64,000 nucleotides of DNA from Vibrio coralliilyticus ATCC BAA-450 (GTDB lineage: Bacteria; Pseudomonadota; Gammaproteobacteria; Enterobacterales; Vibrionaceae). Shown one piece after another: positions 8,140-17,212 of this stretch; position 1 is the first letter of the stretch, and each line of letters starts with the position of its first letter. The position numbers were made by a program, and so were the translations under genes. The stretch is from assembly GCF_000176135.1 (NCBI RefSeq), contig NZ_ACZN01000016.1, forward strand, positions 372,001 to 436,000, given 5' to 3'. The notes under the pieces are model-generated. The model did no database searches. It saw only the letters and a list, made by a program, of their open reading frames with translations, and was not told the origin of the DNA.

Positions 8140-10512
8140 TTATTTGCCGCTTACCTGACCAAGTTTCAGCCAAGTATCAATCACAGTATCTGGGTTAAGT
8201 GACACTGAGCTGATCCCTTGCTCCATTAGCCATTCAGCCAGATCATCATGGTCAGATGGACCCTGACCACAAATACCGACGTATTTACCAGCTTTAGTTG
8301 CAGCATCGATAGCCATTTGTAGCATGGCTTTAACAGCAGGGTTGCGTTCGTCAAACAGGTGAGCCACGTCGCCTGAATCTCGGTCTAGGCCCAGTGTTAG
8401 CTGAGTCATATCGTTAGAACCGATTGAGAAGCCGTCAAAGTACTTGAGGAACTCGTCTGCCAGCACAGCATTAGACGGTAGTTCACACATCATGATGACT
8501 TTAAGGCCCTGATCGCCACGGCGCAGATCGAACTTCGCAAGAAGATCGATAACCGATGCTGCCTCGCTTGGAGTACGCACAAATGGGATCATGATTTCAA
8601 CGTTCTTCAGACCCATCTCATTGCGAACACGCTTAATCGCCTGAGTTTCTAGCTCGAAGCAGTCTTCAAATACAGGTGAGATATAACGTGACGCACCACG
8701 GAAGCCCAGCATAGGGTTTTCTTCGTGCGGTTCGTAACCTTTACCGCCAACCAGGTTGCTGTACTCGTTGGACTTAAAGTCAGACATACGAACGATGACA
8801 CGTTTTGGCCAGAATGCTGCAGCGATAGTCGCGATACCTTCAGTCAGCTTGCTGACGTAGAAATCGATAGGATCTTTGTAGCCACGGATACGCTGAGTGA
8901 TTTCTGCTTTTAGCTCGTCACTTTGTGCATCGAAGTTCAGCAGTGCTTTCGGGTGAATACCAATCATCTTGTTGATGATGAATTCCAGACGCGCCAAGCC
9001 AACACCTTCGTTTGGAATCTGCGCGAAGTCGAATGCACGATCTGGGTTACCGACGTTCATCATCACTTTAGTTGGCAGCAGTGGCAGTTCATCAACCGCA
9101 GAGCGCTTCACTTCGAAGTCCAGCTCACCTTGATAAACGTAACCTGTCTCACCTTCAGAACAAGAGACAGTAACGGTAGCACCGTCTGTCAGCTTTGATG
9201 TGGCATCGCCACAACCAACGATTGCGGGAATGCCGAGCTCACGCGCGATGATGGCTGCGTGACAAGTACGGCCACCACGGTTAGTGACGATTGCCGAGGC
9301 CTTCTTCATCACTGGTTCCCAATCTGGGTCAGTCATGTCAGTGACCAGTACATCGCCATCTTGAACCAAAGACATTTGGTCTAACGAGTCAACCAGACGT
9401 ACTGGGCCAGAGCCGATACGCTGACCGATAGCACGGCCTTCGACCAAAACTTCTGCTTTGTTGTTCAGCTCGTAACGCTCAATCACGTTCTGTTCGCTTT
9501 GAGAACATACGGTTTCTGGGCGAGCTTGAACAATGTAAAGCTTGCCATCAATACCATCTTTCGCCCACTCGATATCCATCGGACGCTGGTAGTGCTTTTC
9601 GATGATCATCGCTTGTTTTGCCAGTTCTTTGATCTCTTCGTCATTAAGAGAGAACTGCTCACGCTCTTGTGCTGAGGTATCAATGATATCGACTTGCTTA
9701 CCAATTTCTTGGTTGGTCGAGTAGATCATCTTGATAAGTTTAGAACCGAACGTCTTCTTAACAATCGGATGCTGACCCGCTTCAAGCATTGGCTTGTGAA
9801 CGTAGAACTCGTCCGGGTTTACTGCACCCTGAACGACCATTTCCCCTAGACCCCAAGAGGAAGTGATGAACACAACCTGATCAAAGCCAGATTCAGTGTC
9901 TAAGGTGAACATAACACCTGAAGAGGCTTTATCTGAGCGTACCATGCGTTGGATACCCGCAGACAGCGAGATACCACGGTGGTCAAAACCTTGGTGCACA
10001 CGGTAGGAGATAGCGCGGTCATTAAACAGAGATGCGTAAACGTGTTTCGTTGCTTCAAGTACAGCATCGATACCTTTTACGTTAAGAAACGTTTCTTGCT
10101 GGCCCGCGAATGAGGCATCCGGCAAGTCTTCAGCAGTTGCTGAAGATCGAACGGCGACTGAAAGCTCGGTATTACCTTCAATCAGTTCTTGGTAGTCGTT
10201 ACGAATATCCTGCTCTAGGTCAGCAGGGAAGGGAGCTTCTAAAACCCATTGACGGATGGTGGCACCTGTCTTACGCAGAGCTTCTACATCCTCAACGTCT
10301 AGTTCATCGAGCAGTTGGTGGATTCGTTCATCCAGACCTTCATAATCAAGGAATTGGTTAAACGCGTAAGAAGTAGTCGCAAAACCATTCGGTACTGAAA
10401 CGCCAGCATTCGATAGATTTGAAACCATTTCTCCAAGTGAAGCGTTTTTACCGCCGACCTTGTCGACATCTTCCATGGATAGGCTATTGAACCAGAGGGT
10501 GTTCTTTTGCAT
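8140..10512 (-). CDS. ppsA: phosphoenolpyruvate synthase
   Basis: Converts pyruvate, ATP and water to PEP, AMP and phosphate in gluconeogenesis; cytoplasmic, 790 residues, the usual length. Domains in order: ATP-grasp N-terminal domain ([12 protein letters not shown] near 20, [20 protein letters not shown] near 120), swivelling phosphohistidine domain with the catalytic histidine in [20 protein letters not shown] (~417-436), and the PEP/pyruvate-binding TIM barrel ([36 protein letters not shown]). The ATG at 10512 follows GGAG with six-base spacing. Divergent from ppsR, its regulator, which in other bacteria phosphorylates the Thr two residues before the catalytic His; that Thr is present. 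Confidence 0.97.
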   Translation of the reverse strand: MQKNTLWFNSLSMEDVDKVGGKNASLGEMVSNLSNAGVSVPNGFATTSYAFNQFLDYEGLDERIHQLLDELDVEDVEALRKTGATIRQWVLEAPFPADLEQDIRNDYQELIEGNTELSVAVRSSATAEDLPDASFAGQQETFLNVKGIDAVLEATKHVYASLFNDRAISYRVHQGFDHRGISLSAGIQRMVRSDKASSGVMFTLDTESGFDQVVFITSSWGLGEMVVQGAVNPDEFYVHKPMLEAGQHPIVKKTFGSKLIKMIYSTNQEIGKQVDIIDTSAQEREQFSLNDEEIKELAKQAMIIEKHYQRPMDIEWAKDGIDGKLYIVQARPETVCSQSEQNVIERYELNNKAEVLVEGRAIGQRIGSGPVRLVDSLDQMSLVQDGDVLVTDMTDPDWEPVMKKASAIVTNRGGRTCHAAIIARELGIPAIVGCGDATSKLTDGATVTVSCSEGETGYVYQGELDFEVKRSAVDELPLLPTKVMMNVGNPDRAFDFAQIPNEGVGLARLEFIINKMIGIHPKALLNFDAQSDELKAEITQRIRGYKDPIDFYVSKLTEGIATIAAAFWPKRVIVRMSDFKSNEYSNLVGGKGYEPHEENPMLGFRGASRYISPVFEDCFELETQAIKRVRNEMGLKNVEIMIPFVRTPSEAASVIDLLAKFDLRRGDQGLKVIMMCELPSNAVLADEFLKYFDGFSIGSNDMTQLTLGLDRDSGDVAHLFDERNPAVKAMLQMAIDAATKAGKYVGICGQGPSDHDDLAEWLMEQGISSVSLNPDTVIDTWLKLGQVSGK

Positions 10513-10686
10513 GTCTTTCTCCAGAAACATTGCAGCTTTGTAGGGATAGGCAAACGATTACGCATGGGCTCAAAAAAATTCTCAACAAATTTTCAAAGCT
10601 GTGGGGGGCGTAATTGTCAGCCGGGTTTTATTATCGATATTATGGTGTCCATCCTACTCAAAAGAATTTTAAAGTTTAAATAAAAG
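10513..10686. promoter_or_regulatory. divergent ppsA/ppsR promoter region
   Basis: The 174 bases between the two divergent start codons must carry both promoters. A Cra/FruR operator, known for enteric ppsA, was looked for and not found. No individual site is claimed. Confidence 0.45.
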
Positions 10687-11520
10687 ATGCAAATTGATAT
10701 TCAAAGTCGTGATGTATTCTATGTTTCTGACGGTACGGCCATAACATGTGAGACATTAGGCCATGTTGTTTTGGGTCAATTCCCGTTTAACGCCAACGAA
10801 AAAACGTTTCCGTTTGTCGAAAGTGAAGACAAATTAGCTGATCTACTGAAAGAGATTGAACAGTCTTACCAAGAGAGCGGTGTGAAGCCTTTAGTGTTTT
10901 TTTCCATCGTTATACCGGAGATCAAACAGAAACTATTGGAAGCCCCTGCATTCAGTTACGATGTGTTGGCGAGTATCGTCCAACAGGTTAAAGATGATAT
11001 CCAGATGGAGCCAAAACCGAAGTTGCAGCGATCGCGCAGTGTAGGCAAAGATTCTGACACCTACTTTGACCGCATTGCAGCAATTGAATACACCTTAGCG
11101 CATGATGATGGCATTACGCTCAAGGGAATGGACGAGGCAGACATTATATTGTTGGGCGTTTCTCGAAGCGGTAAAACGCCAACCAGCCTTTATATGGCGA
11201 TGCAATTTGGTCTACGAGTCGTGAACTACCCATTTATTGAGGAAGATATTCGTCGTCTGAGACTGCTGCCAGAATTCGAAATCCATCGCCATAAATTGTT
11301 TGGTCTGACGATAGATCCTGAAAGATTGACGGAAATTCGCGAGAACCGTTTGGCAGGCAGTGAATATGCGAGTACAGAACAGTGCATCAACGAGTTGGAA
11401 AGTGTTGAGGCTTTATTCCGACGTGAAGCCATTCCATATATCAATACTTCATCGTTGTCGGTAGAAGAGATTTCAACCCGCATCCTTGAAAAAGCGGGCC
11501 TGAGAAGACGGCTACTGTAA
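10687..11520 (+). CDS. ppsR: PEP synthase regulatory kinase/pyrophosphorylase PpsR
   Basis: Bifunctional regulator that inactivates PpsA by ADP-dependent phosphorylation of the active-site Thr and reactivates it by phosphate-dependent dephosphorylation. 277 residues, DUF299 family. Seen: the N-terminal signature [17 protein letters not shown] (~10-26) and the P-loop [15 protein letters not shown] (~157-171), plus [11 protein letters not shown] and the C-terminal Ser/Thr and Arg-rich end. Its only known partner lies immediately divergent, which secures the assignment. No strong Shine-Dalgarno precedes the ATG (only A-rich sequence). Confidence 0.95.
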   Translation: MQIDIQSRDVFYVSDGTAITCETLGHVVLGQFPFNANEKTFPFVESEDKLADLLKEIEQSYQESGVKPLVFFSIVIPEIKQKLLEAPAFSYDVLASIVQQVKDDIQMEPKPKLQRSRSVGKDSDTYFDRIAAIEYTLAHDDGITLKGMDEADIILLGVSRSGKTPTSLYMAMQFGLRVVNYPFIEEDIRRLRLLPEFEIHRHKLFGLTIDPERLTEIRENRLAGSEYASTEQCINELESVEALFRREAIPYINTSSLSVEEISTRILEKAGLRRRLL

Positions 11521-11532
11521 ATCAAAGAAGCT

Positions 11533-11556
11533 GGGGCAGTGAATGCAGGCTGCCCC
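11533..11556. terminator. shared hairpin between convergent genes
   Basis: GGGGCAG (11533-11539) and CTGCCCC (11550-11556) form a perfect 7-bp GC-rich stem between the ppsR stop and the stop of the opposite gene. No clear T-run on either side, so it may be a weak or bidirectional terminator. Confidence 0.5.
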
Positions 11557-11563
11557 GAACGAC

Positions 11564-11968
11564 TTATTTGAATGAGTAGGTGACGCCAAATGAAGCTCCG
11601 ACACCGAAATCCAAGCCGTCACTAATACCTAACTCTGGGTGCACCTGCGCATAGATTTCCCATTTGTCTGCAAAGTGAACTTCAACACCTAGTGGTAGGC
11701 GTGCACCAAAGTCATCATCCCATTCGTAGTAACCTCCAGCGCCTAAAAACCAGTTGATATCGGTTTCTGATTCTATGTCACCACGCTTAAATACGTAGTC
11801 CATGGCCATGCCATCATTTCCTGCCGTCATTCTAAAAGTGCTATTAAGATCGAAGATGACGCTCAGGTCTTGATCATAACCAAGGCCGACGGAGATGTTT
11901 GGGTCTTCAGCGGCAATACTGTTTGACGATACTGCGGCCAGCGCCAGTATAGGTAATAACTTTTTCAC
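11564..11968 (-). CDS. small outer-membrane-like beta-barrel protein
   Basis: Unrecognised exported protein of 134 residues. The GTG at 11968 is chosen because AGGA lies eight bases upstream and because it begins a clean signal peptide (VKKLLPILALAAVSSNSIAA). The mature part alternates polar and aromatic/hydrophobic residues (DLSVIFDLNSTFRMTAG, WFLGAGGYYEWDDD, WEIYAQVHPELGI) and ends in VGASFGVTYSFK, with a terminal Phe-x-Val-x-Tyr-x-Phe pattern typical of beta-barrel outer membrane proteins. At this length it would form a short barrel or one domain of a larger assembly. Function unknown. Confidence 0.7.
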   Translation of the reverse strand: MKKLLPILALAAVSSNSIAAEDPNISVGLGYDQDLSVIFDLNSTFRMTAGNDGMAMDYVFKRGDIESETDINWFLGAGGYYEWDDDFGARLPLGVEVHFADKWEIYAQVHPELGISDGLDFGVGASFGVTYSFK

Positions 11969-12149
11969 TAATCTGTTCCTGTTGTTGAGTAAAAGCGCCG
12001 CATGCTGCTGCATGGGCTGTGGTGAGCAGATTAGTGAGCTGGATGAAAAATGTTATCAAAGTTCAGTCAGTTATATATTTTTGATAATAATTTTATATAT
12101 CACTTGTTGGGATTATTGGTGGGCTAAGTGCTAAAGTTCGGGTCGATAT

Positions 12150-12881
12150 TTAATTGGTTTGGAATCTTCTCAAGCCTTTATCGAGGATATTCCGCAGAGC
12201 TGGACCATGTTCATATTGTTTGGAAATCAACATGTAAAATTTATGCTTAGGCATATTTGGAATCGGCTTAGATTCGATCTCTTCACTTACGTAAGTAATA
12301 CCCCAAATGCTTTTAATTCCTTCGAGTATCTCCTGCCAAGATAGAATAACGTCGCATCTTTGTTCTTTGAGCTCTGTAACGAGTTCATGCATGTTGTGAG
12401 AGTATTGGTCAACATTTTTAAGCCAGAAATCGCCATAGTTGTAGCCGTGGATCCCACAGACCTTGTATTTATCTAACTCCGCGACGCCATCAATGTTTAG
12501 TCCTTGAGGAAATCTCGACTTTTTATATAAGTAGTGGGGAGTGACGTGATAGTACCAAGTTGTATACAGGTAGTGCTTGGCACGCTCTTCTGAGTGTGAA
12601 GCGCTGACTGCAATTTGGAATTCACCGCTCTTCGCACCTTTAAGGCAGCGGGTCCATGATGTCATGGTGAAATTGAAGGTGATGTTTTTAGGTATCAAAA
12701 CCTCGTTAAGAACCTCGAGATCGAAGCCTTTAACGTCTTCTCCATCTAGGTATGTATAGGGAGGCCAGTCGATAGAGTCGCCGCAGATACTAAGATGTTC
12801 GTCACGGAGTTCTATCTCCGTGGCGAGGGCTTTAGAGCTGGTTAGCAGAATCAGAAAGCAAAAACATACTCGTAAATTCAT
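12150..12881 (-). CDS. orphan periplasmic solute-binding protein (SBP_bac_3 type)
   Basis: Predicted periplasmic binding protein of 243 residues with a signal peptide (MNLRVCFCFLILLTSSKALA). Seen: the family opening LSICGDSIDWPPYTYLDG, then VKGFDLEVLNEVL and the pattern WTRCLKGAKSGEFQIAVSAS corresponding to the ligand lobe; a late KFYMLISKQYEH segment closes the second lobe. No permease or ATPase lies nearby, and such orphan proteins can serve as sensors or be relics of transport systems. It follows an EamA-family exporter on the same strand after 61 bases, a gap that holds a nested inverted repeat ending four bases from this ATG. No Shine-Dalgarno is visible. The ligand is not predictable. 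Confidence 0.78.
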   Translation of the reverse strand: MNLRVCFCFLILLTSSKALATEIELRDEHLSICGDSIDWPPYTYLDGEDVKGFDLEVLNEVLIPKNITFNFTMTSWTRCLKGAKSGEFQIAVSASHSEERAKHYLYTTWYYHVTPHYLYKKSRFPQGLNIDGVAELDKYKVCGIHGYNYGDFWLKNVDQYSHNMHELVTELKEQRCDVILSWQEILEGIKSIWGITYVSEEIESKPIPNMPKHKFYMLISKQYEHGPALRNILDKGLRRFQTN

Positions 12882-12884
12882 TGC

Positions 12885-12928
12885 GGGGTGTTTTCATTAT
12901 CATCGTTAATGACAAGTATAGACACCCC
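12885..12928. repeat. nested inverted repeat upstream of the orphan binding protein
   Basis: Outer arms GGGGTGT (12885-12891) and ACACCCC (12922-12928) enclose inner arms TCATTA (12894-12899) and TAATGA (12907-12912). The outer arm ends four bases before the start codon of the binding-protein gene on the minus strand. It could be a terminator for the upstream gene, an operator, or an mRNA structure covering the start. Confidence 0.55.
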
Positions 12929-12942
12929 GAGAGGGTTTGAAG

Positions 12943-13842
12943 CTATTTCGCCCGTTGGAACGGTGGCTTCAAATGTTGCCCAAAGACGTTGATTAATGCG
13001 CCAATGACAATCAACGAGCCACCCAAATATGTCCAATAGGATGGGATTTCGTTGAACACCCAAGCACCAAGTAGGGCCGAAAATACAATTTGCACATAGG
13101 AATAGGCTGAGGCTTTGCCTGCGGCTTGAGTCTGCATCGCTTTGGTTAGCCCGTATTGACCTATCTGAGTAAAGACGCCAACTAGGATCAGCATCAAGGT
13201 CAAAAATAGACTTGGCCATACAAAATCATCGCCTATCAACATCATCGAGGTTGGTAGGGCCATCAGTGGAAAATAGAAAATAATCACTGAGCTATCTTCT
13301 GTCTGGCTTAATCGACGGACAATCACATAAGCAATAGAGCTACCAAAGGCACCAAGTAGTGCCATCATCACGCTAAACAGCGGTAAGTCTGAGCTGGAGC
13401 CTGTTTGCATGCTCGGCTGAACCATCACACCTAAACCCACTAAACAAAGCGCGATGCAGATCATAGTCGAAAACTGAATGCGCTCTTTGAGAAATAGCAC
13501 ACCAAGTAAAGCAGTAAACACAGGGTGCACATATTGGAGGATAGTTGCTTCTGCTAGTGGAAGTGTTGTCACTGAATAGTAAACACACATGAGAGCGACC
13601 GTGCCGACTGCGCCGCGAAGCATTAACAAGGGCTTATTGTGCCCCCATACTGAAATGCGCTTGCGTTTGACATCTAGGTAACTGATCACCAGCGAAACTA
13701 ATGCCCTTGCGGCAACAATTTCAAACACAGGAATACCATAGTTGCTGACGTATTTGACGCAGGCCGACATTAAGGCAAAGCCAAGCGCCGAAAGCAGCAT
13801 AAAACGCACCCCAACAGGGATGACAGATAAAACGGTATTCAT
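12943..13842 (-). CDS. DMT-superfamily transporter, EamA family
   Basis: Inner-membrane exporter or importer of small metabolites, 299 residues with about ten hydrophobic helices arranged as two EamA repeats. Seen: the first repeat (SALGFALMSACVKYV, EIVAARALVSLVISY, PLAEATILQYVHPVFTALLG, FLKERI) and the second (LGAFGSSIAYVIVRRLS, TKAMQTQAAGKASAYSYVQI, WVFNEIPSYWTYLGGSLIVI). The ATILQYVHPVFTA and FLKERI motifs are typical of EamA proteins. It is probably co-transcribed with the orphan binding protein downstream. The substrate is unknown. Confidence 0.88.
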   Translation of the reverse strand: MNTVLSVIPVGVRFMLLSALGFALMSACVKYVSNYGIPVFEIVAARALVSLVISYLDVKRKRISVWGHNKPLLMLRGAVGTVALMCVYYSVTTLPLAEATILQYVHPVFTALLGVLFLKERIQFSTMICIALCLVGLGVMVQPSMQTGSSSDLPLFSVMMALLGAFGSSIAYVIVRRLSQTEDSSVIIFYFPLMALPTSMMLIGDDFVWPSLFLTLMLILVGVFTQIGQYGLTKAMQTQAAGKASAYSYVQIVFSALLGAWVFNEIPSYWTYLGGSLIVIGALINVFGQHLKPPFQRAK

Positions 13843-13930
13843 GACGATTCAATCACTAGAGGAAAGTGGAAGCCAAACTTTAACATATTTGTCAGTTTGA
13901 AGGTGTTTGGGGATTGAAATAAGAGTAGAG

Positions 13931-13960
13931 ATATAGAAAAAGCGGCTAACCAGCCGCTTT
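13931..13960 (-). terminator. Rho-independent terminator of the phosphohexomutase gene
   Basis: Arms AAAGCGGCT (13939-13947) and AGCCGCTTT (13952-13960) with loop AACC; on the minus strand the hairpin is followed by a T-rich run (13938-13931), 31 bases past the stop. Confidence 0.85.
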
Positions 13961-13990
13961 GTAAACAGGTACTTTCGAGACGATGACTCG

Positions 13991-15700
13991 TTAGTGATCC
14001 AAACTTGTTTGGTGCTCACTGATCAGCATATCCAGCGCTAGCTCAGCTTTTTCTTCCGCGACGGAAAAGCTATCTGCTGCATCAAATGCTTCGACGACTT
14101 CGTAATAGCACTTCAGCTTAGGCTCCGTGCCTGATGGACGAACGATGACACGTGCACCGCCAGATAGGTGATAGATCAAAACGTCACTGGCTGGTAAGTC
14201 AATAGATTCAGTTTTTCCGTCTGCAAAGGTGCGTGTTGAAGATTTCAAATCTTCAATCACTTCGACTTTACGGCCCGCGATTTGATTTGGCTGCGCAGCT
14301 CGTAGCTTGTCCCCAACAGGTAGTGCTTTTGGATCGAGCGCGGTGCTATGCTGAGCGTTGATGTACATACCGTGCTCGCGATAAATGCTTTCCAATTGAT
14401 CCCACACCGTTTTCCCCTGACTCTTTAGCTCGGCGGTTAGCTGAGAGAAAGCGACCAAAGCAGACAAGCCATCTTTATCCCACACTTTATTACCCACGGT
14501 GTAGCCTAATGCTTCTTCATAAGCGAACAAGAATTGCTTCTCTGTGGTTTGTTTTTGCATGGCGATATTAGTCAGCCATTTGAAACCTGTCAGAGTTTGG
14601 TAGTACTCAGCGCCATGAGAAAGTGCAATCTTCTTAAGCAATGTTGAAGACACGATAGTATTACCAATCAACTGTTTGGTTGCATCAGTATGGCTGAGTA
14701 GGTAGTTGCCAAATAGAGAACCCACCTGATCGCCCGTTAGCATCTGGTATTCGCCATCAGGTCGACGAGCAGCGACCGCAAAACGGTCTGCGTCTGGATC
14801 ATTGGCACACGCGATGTCGGCGTCATTAGCTTTCGCCAGCGCGACCACCATATCCATAGCACCAGCTTCCTCAGGGTTAGGGAAGTTCACAGTCGGGAAA
14901 GAGCCATCGGGGTCACGTTGCTCGGCAACGCTGTAGATTTTGGTGAAGCCTGCATCTTTTAGCAGTGTTTCTGCCATGTCAGCACCTACACCATGCATTG
15001 CGGTATAGGCGACGCCAACCGCTTCTGGCTGTTGATGATTAGCCAGCAGTGGGTTGCCATTCATCGTTTGGCGATAAGTCTCGTAGTAATCTTCTTTTAG
15101 CCACACGAGAAGATCATGCTTTTCTGCATCATCAAGATTCATCAGAGGGATGGGTTTTGTGGCGGCTTCGTCGATTTCTCCAGCAATACCAGAGTCATGA
15201 GGAGGAATAATTTGAGCGCCATTTTCCCAATACACTTTAAAGCCGTTGTACTCGGGTGGGTTGTGGCTGGCTGTGACGACAACAGCAGCGGTGGCATTAA
15301 AATGACGAACACCAAATGCAGCGATAGGTGTCGCAGCAACATCGTGTGTCAGGTATACCTTGATGCCTAAAGAGGTCAATACAGAGGCGGTATCATGAGC
15401 GAATTGCTTTGAATCTGGGCGTCCATCATACCCAATGACAACGCCACGTTTTACTGCATCTTGAACGTGCTTAATAAGATAATGACCAAGCCCGGTAGCC
15501 GTTTCCTGAATAACAAGTCGGTTCATTCGATTTGGACCACAGCCAACTTTTCCTCGTAAACCAGCAGTACCAAACTCCAACCTCTGGCTAAATCGGTCAG
15601 CTAATTCTTGATATTGCTCTTTATCAATCAAGTGTTGAAGTTCTTCACGAGTACGTGGATCCGGATCTTTTTCCAACCAACGAGTAACTTGTTCCATCAT
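13991..15700 (-). CDS. phosphoglucomutase/phosphomannomutase family protein
   Basis: Alpha-D-phosphohexomutase, 569 residues, interconverting hexose 1- and 6-phosphates in the cytoplasm. The four family motifs are visible: the catalytic phosphoserine loop VVTASHNPPEYNGFK (~140-154), the Mg-binding DPDADRFAVA (~305), the sugar-binding FAYEEALGYTVG (~390) and the phosphate-binding VIVRPSGTEPKLK (~520). Length and motif spelling match the long PGM2/PgcA-like group rather than E. coli Pgm or CpsG. It could supply glucose-1-phosphate or mannose-1-phosphate for polysaccharide synthesis, but it is ~34 kb from the vps genes and divergent from the cox operon. Two adjacent ATGs (15700, 15697) are equivalent. 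Confidence 0.9.
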   Translation of the reverse strand: MMEQVTRWLEKDPDPRTREELQHLIDKEQYQELADRFSQRLEFGTAGLRGKVGCGPNRMNRLVIQETATGLGHYLIKHVQDAVKRGVVIGYDGRPDSKQFAHDTASVLTSLGIKVYLTHDVAATPIAAFGVRHFNATAAVVVTASHNPPEYNGFKVYWENGAQIIPPHDSGIAGEIDEAATKPIPLMNLDDAEKHDLLVWLKEDYYETYRQTMNGNPLLANHQQPEAVGVAYTAMHGVGADMAETLLKDAGFTKIYSVAEQRDPDGSFPTVNFPNPEEAGAMDMVVALAKANDADIACANDPDADRFAVAARRPDGEYQMLTGDQVGSLFGNYLLSHTDATKQLIGNTIVSSTLLKKIALSHGAEYYQTLTGFKWLTNIAMQKQTTEKQFLFAYEEALGYTVGNKVWDKDGLSALVAFSQLTAELKSQGKTVWDQLESIYREHGMYINAQHSTALDPKALPVGDKLRAAQPNQIAGRKVEVIEDLKSSTRTFADGKTESIDLPASDVLIYHLSGGARVIVRPSGTEPKLKCYYEVVEAFDAADSFSVAEEKAELALDMLISEHQTSLDH

Positions 15701-15729
15701 AACTTATTTCTACCTTTAACTATCGTTAT

Positions 15730-15750
15730 CCCAAGTGTATGACATTTGGG
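15730..15750. repeat. inverted repeat, possible operator
   Basis: Arms CCCAAGTG (15730-15737) and CATTTGGG (15743-15750) pair at seven of eight positions around a five-base centre, 30 bases upstream of the phosphohexomutase ATG. The regulator is not recognised. Confidence 0.45.
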
Positions 15751-15772
15751 AAATAATGGATGGATATTAAGT

Positions 15773-15791
15773 GATATTGATTATCATTTGC
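15773..15791. promoter_or_regulatory. Fur-box-like site
   Basis: The 19 bases from 15773 match the Fur consensus GATAATGATAATCATTATC at 15 positions by hand count; the central half GATTATCATT is especially close. It lies ~270 bases before coxB and ~75 before the phosphohexomutase start, so which gene it controls is open. Iron control of a heme- and copper-containing oxidase would be logical but is inference. Confidence 0.5.
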
Positions 15792-16057
15792 GAGAGCGCA
15801 ATCGCTAAACCAATTATTGTGATCAATCTTCAATTTAACCTGCTCAAGTTAGCGACATTTCCATTAGCACTTTCTTGCACAATTAGTAAACGCCAACTAG
15901 CTTTTATTAACATAACTATAACAAATTACATCGAATTTGCTGTTTACAAGGAATTTTCCGCACCCTTTGGCCCACTAGGACTTTTTTGCGTCATTCAGGC
16001 TAAAGGGCGCCTTGGATAAATCATCAGAGATGATGCCTCAGGCAGAGGAGAGGTCTT

Positions 16058-17212
16058 TTGAAAAGATTACAGGTTTCACTGTGGCAACTGATCAATGTGT
16101 TGTTTGTTGGTTTTGCTACTTCAGTCAACGCTGAAGAGAACACCTTGAACATGACCAGAGGTGTGACAGGCATCAGTAATGAAGTCTATGACTTACACAT
16201 GCTGATCTTCTATATCTGTTGCGCTATTGCCGTTGTGGTATTCGGGGCAATGTTCTATTCCATGTACCATCACAGAAAATCAAAAGGGGCAGTGGCGGCT
16301 AACTTCCATGAAAGTACCAAAGTGGAAGTGATCTGGACGGTCATCCCCATCATCATTCTGGTTCTCATGGCAATTCCGGCGACTCGTACGCTTGTCGCCA
16401 TGGAAGATACGTCCCAATCCGATCTGACGATTAAGGTCACTGGCTCCCAGTGGAAGTGGCACTACAGCTACTTCGGAGAAGACGTTGAGTTTTTCAGCTT
16501 GTTAGCAACCAGCCAAAAAGCCATTGATGGTATAGAAGAAAAAGGCGCACATTATCTTCTTGAAGTTGATAACCCTCTCGTGTTGCCCATCAACCGAAAA
16601 GTACGATTCCTCCTGACTTCCGATGATGTAATTCACTCTTGGTGGGTACCTGACTTTGCAGTGAAGAAAGACACGATCCCGGGCTTTATCAACGAAGCGT
16701 GGACGCGCATTGATGAGCCCGGTGTTTACCGTGGCCAGTGTGCAGAGCTATGTGGCCGAGCACATGGATTCATGCCCGTTGTTGTTCATGCCATGGAAGA
16801 AGACAAATACGATGCTTGGCTATTGGCGAAAAAAGCCGAGATAGAGCAAGCGAAGCAAGAAGCGGCAGCATCTCTAACCGCGTCACTATCGCAAGAAGAA
16901 CTGATGACGATAGGTGAGAAGGTTTATGTCGACCGATGTGCCGTCTGTCATCAGGTGAGTGGCGCGGGTATTCCAGGAGCTTTCCCTGCGATTACAGGCA
17001 GTAAGATCGCGACGGGCGATGTTGATACTCATATTGATGTGGTGGTTAACGGTCGGGCAGGGACTGCAATGCAGGCTTTTGCTAATCAGCTTTCGGACAA
17101 AGAAATTGCGGCTGTGGTGACGTACCAACGTAACGGTTTAGGAAACAGTACGGGTGATGTGGTGCAGGCATCCGATGTGAATGCATTTAAGGCATCCAAG
17201 GAGGGGCAATGA
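16058..17212 (+). CDS. coxB: cytochrome c oxidase subunit II with fused cytochrome c domain
   Basis: Receives electrons from cytochrome c and passes them through the CuA centre to subunit I. 384 residues: signal peptide (1-25), two membrane helices (~47-70, ~92-112), cupredoxin domain with CuA ligands (H in VIHSWWVPDF; C228, C232, H236, M239 in CAELCGRAHGFM), a charged linker, and a C-terminal cytochrome c domain with heme motif CAVCH (294-298). The fused heme makes this a caa3-type oxidase. The start is an unusual TTG, supported by GAGGAG seven bases upstream and the signal peptide that follows directly. First gene of the operon; coxA starts within its stop region. Confidence 0.96.
   Translation: MKRLQVSLWQLINVLFVGFATSVNAEENTLNMTRGVTGISNEVYDLHMLIFYICCAIAVVVFGAMFYSMYHHRKSKGAVAANFHESTKVEVIWTVIPIIILVLMAIPATRTLVAMEDTSQSDLTIKVTGSQWKWHYSYFGEDVEFFSLLATSQKAIDGIEEKGAHYLLEVDNPLVLPINRKVRFLLTSDDVIHSWWVPDFAVKKDTIPGFINEAWTRIDEPGVYRGQCAELCGRAHGFMPVVVHAMEEDKYDAWLLAKKAEIEQAKQEAAASLTASLSQEELMTIGEKVYVDRCAVCHQVSGAGIPGAFPAITGSKIATGDVDTHIDVVVNGRAGTAMQAFANQLSDKEIAAVVTYQRNGLGNSTGDVVQASDVNAFKASKEGQ

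Larger units (their letters stand above)
15701..16057. other. 357-bp divergent regulatory region upstream of the cox operon
   Basis: Separates the phosphohexomutase start from the coxB start. It holds an imperfect inverted repeat (15730-15750) and a Fur-box-like sequence (15773-15791), both listed separately. A reading frame at 15771-16019 has no ribosome site or recognisable product and is not called. Confidence 0.55.

Noticed and set aside
15771..16019. 82-residue reading frame upstream of coxB
   Set aside because: It covers the regulatory region with the Fur-like site, has no ribosome site and resembles no protein.
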